Positions 38,450 through 45,824 of a stretch of 64,000 nucleotides of DNA are shown in pieces. The notes beneath the pieces are model-generated. The model was not told the DNA's origin and made no database searches. It saw only the letters and a list, made by a program, of their open reading frames with translations. The stretch spans positions 1 through 64,000 of the forward strand of contig NZ_JAODOR010000001.1 of the NCBI RefSeq assembly GCF_025398275.1, given 5' to 3'. Each line of letters begins with the position of its first letter. Position 1 is the stretch's first letter. A program made the position numbers and the translations under genes. This DNA comes from Microbacterium memoriense (lineage in GTDB: Bacteria; Actinomycetota; Actinomycetes; Actinomycetales; Microbacteriaceae).

Positions 38450-39688
38450 ATGGATTCAGGCAATTTCGCTTGGTCGATCACCGCAACGGCCCTGGTGCTG
38501 TTCATGACGCCCGGTGTGGCTTTCTTCTACGGAGGACTCGTCAAGGCCAAGAGCGTCGTCAGCATGATGATGCTCAGCTTCGGGGCCATGGGCCTCGTCG
38601 CGGTCCTGTGGGTCCTCTACGGATTCAACATGTCCGGCATCTCCGAAACCGAAAGCTGGGGCTTCCAGTTCTCGGGAAACCCGTTCACCGAGAACTTCGC
38701 ACTGGCCGGCTATGACAGCGCCACCCTCGTCGGCGCCACGTTCGGTGCGACGTTCGCCATCATCACTGTCGCCCTGATCTCGGGTGCGATTGCGGACCGC
38801 GCGAAGTTCGGCGCGTGGCTGCTGTTCGCCGGCATCTGGTCGACGCTGGTCTACTTCCCGGTCGCCGCATGGGTCTGGGGCGCAGGTGGCTGGATCTACA
38901 ACCTGGGCGCTGCGTTCGGCTTCGACTACAGCACGATCGACTACGCCGGTGGTACCGCCGTTCACATCAACGCGGGTGCGGCAGCCCTCGCCCTCGCCCT
39001 GGTGCTCGGCAAGCGTGTCGGATTCCAGAAGGGCATCCAGAAGCCGCACAACGTGCCGCTCGTCATGCTCGGCGCGGCCATCCTCTGGTTCGGCTGGTTC
39101 GGCTTCAACACCGGCGCAGAGGGTACCTTCGGGCTCCTCGGCGAAGAGAACACGGGCGCCGGCCTCATCGTGGTCAACACGCTGGGAGCCACGGCTGCGG
39201 CCATCCTCGGTTGGATCCTCGTCGAGAAGCTGAAGGACGGTAAGGCCACGTCCGTCGGAGCCGCCTCCGGTGCCGTCGCGGGTCTCGTCGCCATCACCCC
39301 GGCCTGCGCCAACCTCGACCCGATCTGGGCTCTCGTCCTCGGCCTCGTCGCCGGTGCCGTCTGCGCCCTGGCGATCGAGCTCAAGTGGAAGCTCGGCTAT
39401 GACGACTCGCTCGACGTGGTCGGCATCCACATGGTCGGTGGCTTCATCGGTTGCTGGTACCTCGGCTTCTTCGCCATCGACACCGGCCTGTTCACCGGCG
39501 GCAACGGCGGACAGCTGCTCCTCCAGGTCATCGCTTCCATCGCGGTCGCCGTCTACTCCTTCGTCATTGCCTGGGTCCTGGGCACGGTCATCGAGAAGAC
39601 GATCGGCTTCCGCGTGAAGAACGAAGACGAAATCGCCGGCATCGACACCGTCGTTCACGGCGAAGAGGGCTACGCCCTGGTCGACTGA
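38450..39688 (+). CDS. amt: Ammonium transporter
   Basis: 412 aa, ATG at 38450. Eleven-helix Amt/Rh protein: TPGVAFFYGGLVKAKS start, AAWVWGAGGW, DYAGGTAVHINAGAAALALALVLGKR and the conserved pore His pair (including DVVGIHMVGGFIGCW). Imports ammonium at low concentration. The usual partner glnK is not adjacent. Preceded by a GlnR-like box, followed by a UUCG-capped terminator. Confidence 0.95.
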   Translation: MDSGNFAWSITATALVLFMTPGVAFFYGGLVKAKSVVSMMMLSFGAMGLVAVLWVLYGFNMSGISETESWGFQFSGNPFTENFALAGYDSATLVGATFGATFAIITVALISGAIADRAKFGAWLLFAGIWSTLVYFPVAAWVWGAGGWIYNLGAAFGFDYSTIDYAGGTAVHINAGAAALALALVLGKRVGFQKGIQKPHNVPLVMLGAAILWFGWFGFNTGAEGTFGLLGEENTGAGLIVVNTLGATAAAILGWILVEKLKDGKATSVGAASGAVAGLVAITPACANLDPIWALVLGLVAGAVCALAIELKWKLGYDDSLDVVGIHMVGGFIGCWYLGFFAIDTGLFTGGNGGQLLLQVIASIAVAVYSFVIAWVLGTVIEKTIGFRVKNEDEIAGIDTVVHGEEGYALVD

Positions 39689-39710
39689 TCTGCATCACAC
39701 AGCACGCTCG

Positions 39711-39740
39711 AAGGGCGTCGGACTTCGGTCCGGCGCCCTT
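39711..39740 (+). terminator. amt terminator with UUCG tetraloop
   Basis: AAGGGCGTCGGAC pairs with GTCCGGCGCCCTT (one G-U) around TTCG, an extra-stable tetraloop, with TTTT a few bases on. It lies 22 nt past the amt stop. Confidence 0.85.
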
Positions 39741-39763
39741 CGGCGTTTTGCTACGGTTTCGAC

Positions 39764-40315
39764 ATGACCGCCGCGCGCAAAGACAGCACCCTGGCCGCCT
39801 TCCTGAAGGCTGTCGTGTCGGCCTTCAGTGGCTCTCCGGCGCGTGATGTGCCGACCGTCGCCGTCGGGGCGGATGCCGGCGCCTCGCCGGGCCAGCGAGG
39901 CGACACGGCGACGCGGGAAGTGACGCCGCCGGCGGCGGAGGGTCTCCGCATCACGTACGCACCCGACCGCGACGGCGATCCGGATGCCGGTGAGGTCATC
40001 TGGACGTGGGTTCCCTATGACGAGAACGACGGCCGCGGCAAGGACCGACCGGTCCTCGTGATCGGGAGACAGAACGCCGAGCGCGTCTTCGCCGTGCGAC
40101 TCACCAGCAAGTCCCACGACGGTGACCGTGACTTCCTCTCGATCGGTTCGGGTGAGTGGGATTCGCAGGGACGCGAGTCCTGGGTCGACATCGAGCAGGT
40201 CTACAGCATCCACACCCGAGGAATGAGGCGGGAAGCCGCCGTGCTCGACCTCACGCGATTCGCCCGCGTGGCTCAGGCGCTGCAGGCACGCTATGGCTGG
40301 AGCGCGGGTGCGTAA
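39764..40315 (+). CDS. PemK/MazF-like protein with N-terminal extension
   Basis: 183 aa, ATG at 39764. The C-terminal ~110 residues match the PemK/MazF ribonuclease fold (GEVIWTWVPYDENDGRGKDRPVLVIGR, then FAVRLTSKSHDG and the SWVDIEQVYSI strand). The first ~65 residues are an Ala/Pro-rich, low-complexity extension not found in classic toxins. No antitoxin gene is adjacent, so it may be a solitary, non-toxic member. Its 3' end overlaps the next small membrane gene. Confidence 0.82.
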   Translation: MTAARKDSTLAAFLKAVVSAFSGSPARDVPTVAVGADAGASPGQRGDTATREVTPPAAEGLRITYAPDRDGDPDAGEVIWTWVPYDENDGRGKDRPVLVIGRQNAERVFAVRLTSKSHDGDRDFLSIGSGEWDSQGRESWVDIEQVYSIHTRGMRREAAVLDLTRFARVAQALQARYGWSAGA

Positions 40316-40544
40316 GGAACGGCGCTTCGCTGGTCACTGGCTCGTTGTCGCTGCTCTGGCCGCGGTCATCCCCGCGTGGCTCACCGTCATGACCGTCGGG
40401 GAATGTCAGGACTCCGTCGACCCCGCCCTGAGTGCCTGCACGAGCGGACCGCCGCTCGGTGACGCGGGCACGGTCGTCGTCTGGGGGCTCTGGGCGGTCT
40501 TCGCCGTCTGGTGCATCGGTCGCGCGTTCCGTCCCTTGCGGTGA
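40308..40544 (+). CDS. Small hypothetical membrane protein
   Basis: 78 aa from GTG at 40308, picked because GGAG lies 5 nt upstream; ATG at 40293 is possible. Two transmembrane helices (HWLVVAALAAVIPAWLTVMTV and VVVWGLWAVFAVWCIGRAF) enclose a short loop with two Cys. It overlaps the MazF-like gene by 8 nt. No family recognised; convergent with the YnfA gene. Confidence 0.65.
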   Translation: MRKERRFAGHWLVVAALAAVIPAWLTVMTVGECQDSVDPALSACTSGPPLGDAGTVVVWGLWAVFAVWCIGRAFRPLR

Positions 40545-40557
40545 GGCGACTGAGCCT

Positions 40558-40908
40558 TCACTCGGGCGCGGCGGCAGCGGATGCCGGCGCGAAAATGATG
40601 ATCGCCGCACCGAGGAGCGCGACCGACGAGCCGACGTAGTCCCACACGGTGGGCTTGAAACCGTCGATCACGATGCCCCACGCGAGAGACCCCGCGACGA
40701 AGACACCTCCGTAGGCCGCGAGGACGCGGCCGAAGTTCGCATCCGGCTGAAGCGCGGCGACGAACCCGTAGGCGCCGAGAGCAACGACGCCGAGGAGCGC
40801 GAAGATCCAGCCCTTGTTCTCGCGGACGGCTTGCCAGATCAGCCACGCCCCACCGATCTCGGCGACGGCGGCGAGAACGAACAGGAGGATGATGCGCGCA
40901 GTCGTCAT
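40558..40908 (-). CDS. YnfA family (UPF0060) membrane protein
   Basis: 116 aa, ATG at 40908. Four predicted helices with the UPF0060 signatures [17 protein letters not shown] and [27 protein letters not shown]. Related in size to small multidrug transporters; transport function unproven. The tRNA-Val(CAC) gene lies just upstream on the same strand. Confidence 0.92.
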   Translation of the reverse strand: MTTARIILLFVLAAVAEIGGAWLIWQAVRENKGWIFALLGVVALGAYGFVAALQPDANFGRVLAAYGGVFVAGSLAWGIVIDGFKPTVWDYVGSSVALLGAAIIIFAPASAAAAPE

Positions 40909-40967
40909 GAGACCAAGTCTTGCAGGGTCATGGACATGAACCCCGGAAAAGACCGGGTTCTTTACGG

Positions 40968-41040
40968 TGGGCGATGCGGGACTTGAACCCACGACCTCTT
41001 CCGTGTGAAGGAAGCGCGCTACCAACTGCGCCAATCGCCC
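40968..41040 (-). tRNA. tRNA-Val (CAC)
   Basis: 73 nt on the minus strand. Acceptor GGGCGAT pairs with ATCGCCC; the anticodon loop TTCACAC between CTTCC and GGAAG gives CAC; the T-arm is GTGGG-TTCAAGT-CCCGC. CC but not the final A is encoded. Complete cloverleaf. Confidence 0.95.
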
Positions 41041-41187
41041 AAAGTCCGTGAGGACCGAGTCATGATGTTACCGGATGCGCGGTGCTCGGACGAATCCGAA
41101 GCGGCGGACACGCGCGGGCGGCATCGGTTTTGCACTTCGCGAATCGTGGACTAAAGTCGATCAAGTGCCCGGGGCAACCAGGGACAT

Positions 41188-41259
41188 GCGGATGTAGCGC
41201 AGTGGTAGCGCATAACCTTGCCAAGGTTAGGGTCGCGAGTTCGAATCTCGTCATCCGCT
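41188..41259 (+). tRNA. tRNA-Gly (GCC)
   Basis: 72 nt. Acceptor GCGGATG pairs with CATCCGC; the anticodon loop TTGCCAA between TAACC and GGTTA gives GCC; the T-arm is GCGAG-TTCGAAT-CTCGT. CCA is not encoded. Confidence 0.95.
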
Positions 41260-41314
41260 CGAGTGCTGGATCCCTCTTCGGAGGGATCTTGGCATGTGGG
41301 ATCAAACCACACGT

Positions 41315-41385
41315 GGTGGCGTGGCCGAGCGGCTAGGCACCGGCCTGCAAAGCCGTTTACACGGGTTCGAATCCCGTCGCCACCT
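41315..41385 (+). tRNA. tRNA-Cys (GCA)
   Basis: 71 nt plus an encoded CCA at 41386-41388. Acceptor GGTGGCG pairs with CGCCACC; the anticodon loop CTGCAAA gives GCA; the T-arm is ACGGG-TTCGAAT-CCCGT. Confidence 0.95.
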
Positions 41386-41411
41386 CCACTCAAACTGAAT
41401 AGCCTGCGAAG

Positions 41412-41483
41412 GCGCGATTGGCGCAGCGGTAGCGCGCTTCCCTGACACGGAAGAGGTCACTGGTTCGATCCCAGTATCGCGCA
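41412..41483 (+). tRNA. tRNA-Val (GAC), integration target
   Basis: 72 nt. Acceptor GCGCGAT pairs with ATCGCGC; the anticodon loop CTGACAC gives GAC; the T-arm is ACTGG-TTCGATC-CCAGT. Its 3' end from 41459 is the left attachment site of the element, repeated at 47149. The tRNA stays intact because the element's own copy of the core completes it. Confidence 0.95.
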
Positions 41484-41485
41484 CA
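41459..41485. repeat. attL core (tRNA-Val 3' end)
   Basis: 27 bp from the start of the T-arm through the acceptor end and two bases beyond; identical to 47149-47175. It marks the left junction; the terminator-like sequence that follows is the element's own. Confidence 0.92.
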
Positions 41486-41488
41486 GAC

Positions 41489-41516
41489 AAAACCCCCGGT
41501 AAATCGGGGGTTTTTT
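41489..41516 (+). terminator. Element-borne terminator for tRNA-Val
   Basis: AAAACCCCCG-GTAAAT-CGGGGGTTTTTT, right after attL. It mirrors the chromosomal terminator beyond attR but with a different loop, so the element restores not only the tRNA end but also its terminator. Confidence 0.85.
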
Positions 41517-41532
41517 CGTTCTCGGATTCCCG

Positions 41533-41552
41533 CGTGGGAGATATGTGGGAGA
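41533..41552. promoter_or_regulatory. Arm-type repeat, left end
   Basis: CGTGGGAGATATGTGGGAGA: two GTGGGA half-sites 11 bp apart; a further GTGGGAGA lies at 41583-41590. Matches 47001-47020 at 19 of 20 positions. Probable integrase arm or excisionase sites. Confidence 0.55.
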
Positions 41553-41679
41553 GCGACCTGAGAACTCACCCGATCTCGGCCCGTGGGAGACGACCGCCCG
41601 AACGAGTGTCGGGAGCCGATCGTTAGACTCACGCGAGACGGGATGCCTGGGGTATCCCGCTGATCTTGAGAGGGCACCA

Positions 41680-42591
41680 ATGGCCGGGTTCCTGTCCAAA
41701 CTGTTCGGCGGCGACAAGGCGAAGGCCGAGCCCACGCCGGCACCCGCACCGCGCGCCGCTCCCGTCGCCTCCGCTCCAGGCCGAGAGGTCCCCGTCTCGT
41801 TCCGGGAGGATCTCGAAGTCTCCGGAGAGGCCTACTACCGCGACGGCATCGGCAAGATCTTCCGAGGGCTCGGGCGCACCGAGGGCGGTGTGACCATGCA
41901 GACCGCCTACCTCGTCCCCGAGCCGAACAACAAGTACGACCGGAACGCCGTCCGCGTCGTGGTCCTGGGCGAGCAGGTCGGGCACGTCCCGCAGGAGGTC
42001 AGCGCGGCGATCGCGCGAGTCTGTGCAGGAGTCGGGCGCGGCAACGTCGCCACGGTCCTTGCTCGCATCTGGGCCCGGAACGATGATGGCACCTGGCGAT
42101 CCCGCGTGACCCTCATGTTCTCCGGGGACCGCGAGAGCGAGAAGGACTACGCCGCTGAGCAGCGCGAGGCCGACGCCTACTACGCCGAGCGGGAGGCCGA
42201 GCGCGAGCGCAAGGAGGCGGAGAAGGCGGCGCGCGAAGCCCACAAGGAGGCCCGCCGTACCGCGGGCGAGGTCGAGGGTCAGTACTGGCCACTCCTCAAG
42301 CCCTCGATCTCAGAACTCAAGCGGCAGAAGCGGTTCGAGGAGGCGCGCGACCTGCTGGAGCAATGCATCTACGCCGCAGAGCGCGAGAGCGTCGTGACCG
42401 GCGAGGTCCCCGATCCGTGGCCTTCCGAGCAGATCTCCGTGGTCCTCCGTCGTCTCCGGGAGTACCCGCGCGAACTGGCCTACCTCGAACGTTACGTCGC
42501 CGCGTGCGGAGATCGAGAGGTCCCGGAGAGCGTGACAATGCGCCTGAGCCGATCCAGGCTCGCGGTCGCGGGTGGCGACGAGGACGCATGA
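41680..42591 (+). CDS. HIRAN-domain protein
   Basis: 303 aa from ATG at 41680 (GAGAGGG 6 nt upstream). After a short Pro/Ala-rich N-terminus, residues ~45-140 form a HIRAN domain (GEAYYRDGIGKIF; YLVPEPNNKYDRNAVRVVV; GEQVGHVPQ), a module that in eukaryotic HLTF/RAD5 binds DNA 3' ends. A Lys/Glu-rich coiled coil (residues ~165-205) and a helical C-terminus follow. No helicase or nuclease domain is fused. It is element cargo: possible roles are DNA-end recognition in replication or defence, both inferred. Confidence 0.8.
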   Translation: MAGFLSKLFGGDKAKAEPTPAPAPRAAPVASAPGREVPVSFREDLEVSGEAYYRDGIGKIFRGLGRTEGGVTMQTAYLVPEPNNKYDRNAVRVVVLGEQVGHVPQEVSAAIARVCAGVGRGNVATVLARIWARNDDGTWRSRVTLMFSGDRESEKDYAAEQREADAYYAEREAERERKEAEKAAREAHKEARRTAGEVEGQYWPLLKPSISELKRQKRFEEARDLLEQCIYAAERESVVTGEVPDPWPSEQISVVLRRLREYPRELAYLERYVAACGDREVPESVTMRLSRSRLAVAGGDEDA

Positions 42592-42620
42592 TCCCCGGCC
42601 AGTGATGGGATGATCCCCTC

Positions 42621-42767
42621 ATGCAAGCGCGAGCCCTCCCGAACGGCAACCTCCTCATCCCCGTCCCCCTCTACGGCGATGACGGACTGACCGGCGAGGG
42701 CATGGTCGAGGTCACGTCTGACGATCCCCGCTACGCCCACTGGATCGGGCACGCCCTCCCCGCATAG
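42621..42767 (+). CDS. 48-aa hypothetical protein
   Basis: ATG at 42621, stop TAG at 42765. The sequence begins MQARALPNGNLLIPVPLYG and ends VEVTSDDPRYAHWIGHALPA. A similar LPNGNLLIPV...GMVEV...DPRYxxW pattern is familiar from short proteins in actinobacterial phages and islands, function unknown. 29 nt after the HIRAN gene and followed at once by a terminator. Confidence 0.6.
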   Translation: MQARALPNGNLLIPVPLYGDDGLTGEGMVEVTSDDPRYAHWIGHALPA

Positions 42768-42774
42768 ACGACAA

Positions 42775-42806
42775 AGCGCCCCGGCATCCGAAGACACCAG
42801 GGCGCT
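42775..42806. terminator. Bidirectional hairpin inside the element
   Basis: AGCGCCC (42775-42781) pairs with GGGCGCT (42800-42806). It sits between the convergent 48-aa gene and the leftward gene ending at 42818. Confidence 0.6.
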
Positions 42807-42817
42807 CGCTCGCGCGA

Positions 42818-43510
42818 TCAGGCCGCGTCGGACTGAGGGGCGGCGAGATCTGCTCGCTCCTGCTCCCGATCCGAACGCACGATCCCCTCCCCGAGTCCGG
42901 AGATCTCCAAGCCCTGCGCCTCCCGGCACGCCTCGGCATCCGCCCGATAGAGCGCCGAATGCGCGCCCACCGTGACCGGCCCGGTCAGCGCCTCCGTCAT
43001 CACTCGACTCCAGGCATTCGGCAGGGCGATCGTTTCCTCGGCGCGGAGCCGCTCGACAGCGGGCTCATGCCCGAGGGTCGCGAGCCGGTCGAAGACGTGT
43101 GCCTCGAACTCCGCGACGATCTCCGGACCCTCCGACGACGCGAGGACCTCGGGGAGGATCTCCAGGTCGTCAAGGATCGCGCCGAGCCGTTCCCTCGATG
43201 CCGTGGGGATGATCTGGTCGTAGCGACGACCGGCAGCCAGGAGAGCCTGGACCTTCTCACGCTCCCGAGCGGCGACGGCGAGGCTGTCAGCAGTGGTGGG
43301 ACGGATGCCGGCGAGGATCGCCGCACGATCCGGGCCGCTCGGCTCGGAGATGGAGGGGATGCGGGCGGCGAGATCGGCGCGGGCTCGGGCGAGTCCTCCG
43401 CGTCGTGCCCGCTCGTTCGCCTCCGGGGTCTTGTCAGGATCGTTCTGGCTGAGCGCGACGTGAACGGCGGCGTAGAACTGGCGGAGGGCTGTGAGGTTGG
43501 TGTCGGTCAT
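42818..43510 (-). CDS. Hypothetical protein, last gene of the leftward element operon
   Basis: 230 aa, ATG at 43510. Soluble, mostly helical and charged, with ANERARRGGLARARADLAARIP near residue 30 and no motif I can name. It is separated from the preceding terminase-small-like gene by 92 nt. Position at the end of the operon suggests a late or accessory role. Confidence 0.7.
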   Translation of the reverse strand: MTDTNLTALRQFYAAVHVALSQNDPDKTPEANERARRGGLARARADLAARIPSISEPSGPDRAAILAGIRPTTADSLAVAAREREKVQALLAAGRRYDQIIPTASRERLGAILDDLEILPEVLASSEGPEIVAEFEAHVFDRLATLGHEPAVERLRAEETIALPNAWSRVMTEALTGPVTVGAHSALYRADAEACREAQGLEISGLGEGIVRSDREQERADLAAPQSDAA

Positions 43511-43602
43511 GATGATCTCCCGATCGAGTGAGGCCCTGCTGGGCTGGGGATGAATGTACGGATGTGGTCGAGTTCAAGGCATCTCGCCCTCGTAGGTATC
43601 TC

Positions 43603-44118
43603 TCAGACGCCTCCTTCGCTCGCCTGAGGCGAGTTCTCGCCGTCCGGGGGTCCCTGGAGGGTCTGGGGGTCCTGATCCGGCAGATCGCCGTCCAGGGCCT
43701 CGTCCTCGTTGCGGACCTTCCCGAGCCATGCGGCGAGAACCGCTGTGACCTCAGCGATGCCCGAGTCGGTTTGAGGCTCGTACAGGCCGAGCAACCTGGC
43801 TCGGTGATGCATGATCCGGAGCATCGAGTCGATCGCGCCGAGATGACCGCGCACGATCTTGTCGGCCAGGGAGCGCTGGGCGAGATCGAGCGCGTGGAGT
43901 TCCGTCTCTCGTAGGCGCTTCGCCGCCTCCAGTGGGATTCGGTCGAGTGCCCGCTGGATCGCCTTGCTCGCTGAACTCGCGTGCGCGTAGCCGAGTTCCG
44001 AGGCGATCCGGTCGAGCGGATGCCCGAGAGCGCGGAGATCCAGAGCCCGAGCCTCACGCTCCCGAGCAGAGGCGGCGATCTGCGTTCGGGTCTTGCCCTT
44101 GGCGTTGGGGTTGGTCAT
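43603..44118 (-). CDS. HTH protein, terminase-small-subunit-like
   Basis: 171 aa from ATG at 44118 with GGAGGT 7 nt upstream. A basic N-terminus (KGKTRTQIAASARERE) leads into a homeodomain-like HTH (LDLRALGHPLDRIASELGYA, then SSASKAIQRALDRI), a long helix and an acidic tail. The arrangement is like phage terminase small subunits and their HTH relatives, which bind packaging sites. Start overlaps the upstream gene by 4 nt. If it is a terminase small subunit without a large one, that would be typical of a phage satellite. Confidence 0.55.
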   Translation of the reverse strand: MTNPNAKGKTRTQIAASAREREARALDLRALGHPLDRIASELGYAHASSASKAIQRALDRIPLEAAKRLRETELHALDLAQRSLADKIVRGHLGAIDSMLRIMHHRARLLGLYEPQTDSGIAEVTAVLAAWLGKVRNEDEALDGDLPDQDPQTLQGPPDGENSPQASEGGV

Positions 44119-44390
44119 AGGTGAACCTCCGATGTGTCTTGCTCCATGGGTGTCTTGCTCCCGGGCTGGGAGCGGCTGATCTCCTCCAGGTGGAGACGAT
44201 GCGTTTTGGCCTCGACGCGATAGGCGGCGGCTTCTGCCCTGAGCGCTGAGCAGTAGTCGCGGATCGCTTCTCGGACCCATGCCGGCGAGGCGTCCATCGC
44301 TCGCTTGAATGCGGGGGAGACTCGCTGCGCTTGGCGGCTGGCATCGCGGATGTGCTCGTAGGTGGTGTCGGTGCGGCGCTGATCGTTCAC
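44115..44390 (-). CDS. Small helical hypothetical protein
   Basis: 91 aa from GTG at 44390, overlapping the replication-protein stop (GTGA) and the next start (ATGA). All-helical prediction with a basic/acidic coiled coil around REAIRDYCSALRAEAAAYRVE. No family recognised. Translationally coupled on both sides, so it belongs to the element's replication/packaging operon. Confidence 0.7.
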   Translation of the reverse strand: MNDQRRTDTTYEHIRDASRQAQRVSPAFKRAMDASPAWVREAIRDYCSALRAEAAAYRVEAKTHRLHLEEISRSQPGSKTPMEQDTSEVHL

Positions 44391-45229
44391 AGCCCGGACT
44401 CCTTCCGTGCGGTGTGGGCTCGGCCCGCTGGTGAGTCGAGCCAGGCGAGGAACTCCGGGGACGGCCCTTGAGCCTGGACCTGCTCCCAGGCGCGCTCGCG
44501 GAGCCAGGTGGCCGGATGCTTCACGAACTCCAGAGACTTGCCGTGCACCGAGCGGGCGAACTGCTTCGTCCTGGCGAGGAGATCGGCCGGATGATCCGCT
44601 CGGGTCTTCGCCCATTCCCTGCGGGCGGCGGGCTTGTTCTGATCCCGGGGGTAGACGGCGTACCAGGCCTCGAACTTTGAGGCGTCGGAGATCACCGGAT
44701 CTGGGGCTCCGCCTTCGTCCTCAGCCTGGAGGGGCGGAGCCACGATGCTTGTTTCTACTTCGGTTTCTACTTCCCTCGTACTGAGTTGGAGTCTGGGACC
44801 GCCTCCAGTTGGAGTCTGAGCCTCGCCAGGGTGCCACTGGGTTTGACCCTGAGCATCGCCAGACTCTGCCTCAGTTCGGGTCTGGGATCGTCTCCTCGCC
44901 TCCGTCCTGGAGAGCGGGCGCGCTGGCATCGGCGGGAGGGCTGGATCTGAGATCATCCGATAGACCGCCGATCGGTGCTGGCGACCCTCGGAGATCCGCT
45001 CGATGAGGCAGAGGTCCATGAGGCGGCGCACGACCTTCGCCGCCCATGCCTCGGAGATCCCGGCCTCCCACGCGATGAGCGGATATGACGGGCTGGTGAG
45101 CCCTTTGGCGTTCGAGTGGCCCTCCAGTACGACGTAGACGGCGATGTCGGCGCTTGTGAGCCCGAGCGCGGGCCTCGCGTGGCGGTAGAGCCAGTCGGGG
45201 ATCTGGGCGAAACCGTCTCGGCGGCTCAT
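44387..45229 (-). CDS. Winged-helix replication initiator-like protein
   Basis: 280 aa, ATG at 45229. The N-terminus (FAQIPDWLYRHARPALGLTSADIAVYVVLEGHS split over residues 7-40, then SYPLIAWEAGISEAWAAKVVRRL) is a RepA/DnaD-type winged helix. A Gln/Glu/Thr-rich linker and a C-terminal WYAVYPRDQNKPAARREWAK domain follow, a common replication-protein module in actinobacterial phages and islands. It suggests the excised element can replicate. Overlaps both neighbours by 4 nt. Confidence 0.7.
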   Translation of the reverse strand: MSRRDGFAQIPDWLYRHARPALGLTSADIAVYVVLEGHSNAKGLTSPSYPLIAWEAGISEAWAAKVVRRLMDLCLIERISEGRQHRSAVYRMISDPALPPMPARPLSRTEARRRSQTRTEAESGDAQGQTQWHPGEAQTPTGGGPRLQLSTREVETEVETSIVAPPLQAEDEGGAPDPVISDASKFEAWYAVYPRDQNKPAARREWAKTRADHPADLLARTKQFARSVHGKSLEFVKHPATWLRERAWEQVQAQGPSPEFLAWLDSPAGRAHTARKESGL

Positions 45230-45375
45230 CGGTCGCCCTCATCGATGTCGCGAAGATCGAACAGCGGCGGGTTGGTCCTGCGCTCCTCATCGGCTCGGCG
45301 GACTTGTTCTCGGGCCTCGGCTACCTGTTGGCGGGCCTTCTCGAACCGCTTGTAGCGGTGTGGCTGCTCTGTCAT
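45226..45375 (-). CDS. 49-aa coiled-coil hypothetical protein
   Basis: ATG at 45375 to TGA at 45226. The sequence begins MTEQPHRYKRFEKARQQ and continues as a charged helix (VAEAREQVRRADEERR) with a short acidic tail. Its stop overlaps the initiator-like start by 4 nt (ATGA). Supported mainly by that overlap and its place in the operon. Confidence 0.6.
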   Translation of the reverse strand: MTEQPHRYKRFEKARQQVAEAREQVRRADEERRTNPPLFDLRDIDEGDR

Positions 45376-45407
45376 GGTCGGCACCCCTGGTTGCTCGATC
45401 CGACGCC

Positions 45408-45596
45408 TCAGGCGACGGTCAGGGGTTCAGCGACGGCGAGGATGCTGTCGGCATCCACGCGTAGGAGACGAGGGCCGATGCGAACGGCCTTGAGCCGTCC
45501 GTCAGCGATCCAGCGGCGGACCGACTTCTCGGAGATCGAGAGCCGCTCGGCGGTGTCGCGGAGGGTGAGCCATTCGGGGGCGGGAGTCGTGCTCAT
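45408..45596 (-). CDS. xis: Excisionase-like HTH protein
   Basis: 62 aa from ATG at 45596 (AGGAG 8 nt upstream). A MerR-like winged helix, EWLTLRDTAERLSISEKSVR then RWIADGRLKAVRIG, covers nearly the whole protein, the classic excisionase-family layout. It probably sets the direction of integrase action, and may regulate the operon that starts here. Confidence 0.85.
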   Translation of the reverse strand: MSTTPAPEWLTLRDTAERLSISEKSVRRWIADGRLKAVRIGPRLLRVDADSILAVAEPLTVA

Positions 45597-45824
45597 GATG
45601 GTTGCTCCTAGATGCACGAAGACCGAGAAACGACGACCCAGGCTGGGTCTGTGTCGTTGCTCGATCCGCACCTGGCGCAATCGCGGCCCCGCTCCTGGCG
45701 GGCCTTCCGTACCCCGGGAGATCGCGGGGGAGCACCTGGCTCTACCTGCTTCGCGATTCCTCGGGTTCTAGCGAGATCTTCTGTTGTGGGCTCTAGATTA
45801 CCGCAGTGTCAGGACACCGCCCTT
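45597..45824. other. Non-coding control region between xis and int
   Basis: 228 nt without a supported gene. It contains two short palindromes: GACCCA-GGC-TGGGTC at 45635-45649, just upstream of the excisionase gene, and GTGTC-AG-GACAC at 45806-45817, beside the integrase stop. Probably holds the promoter for the leftward operon; it is also the best place in the element to look for a replication origin. Confidence 0.4.

Noticed and set aside
41082..41445. Open frames running across the tRNA cluster
   Set aside because: They overlap four well-formed tRNA genes and change phase with them; shadows only.
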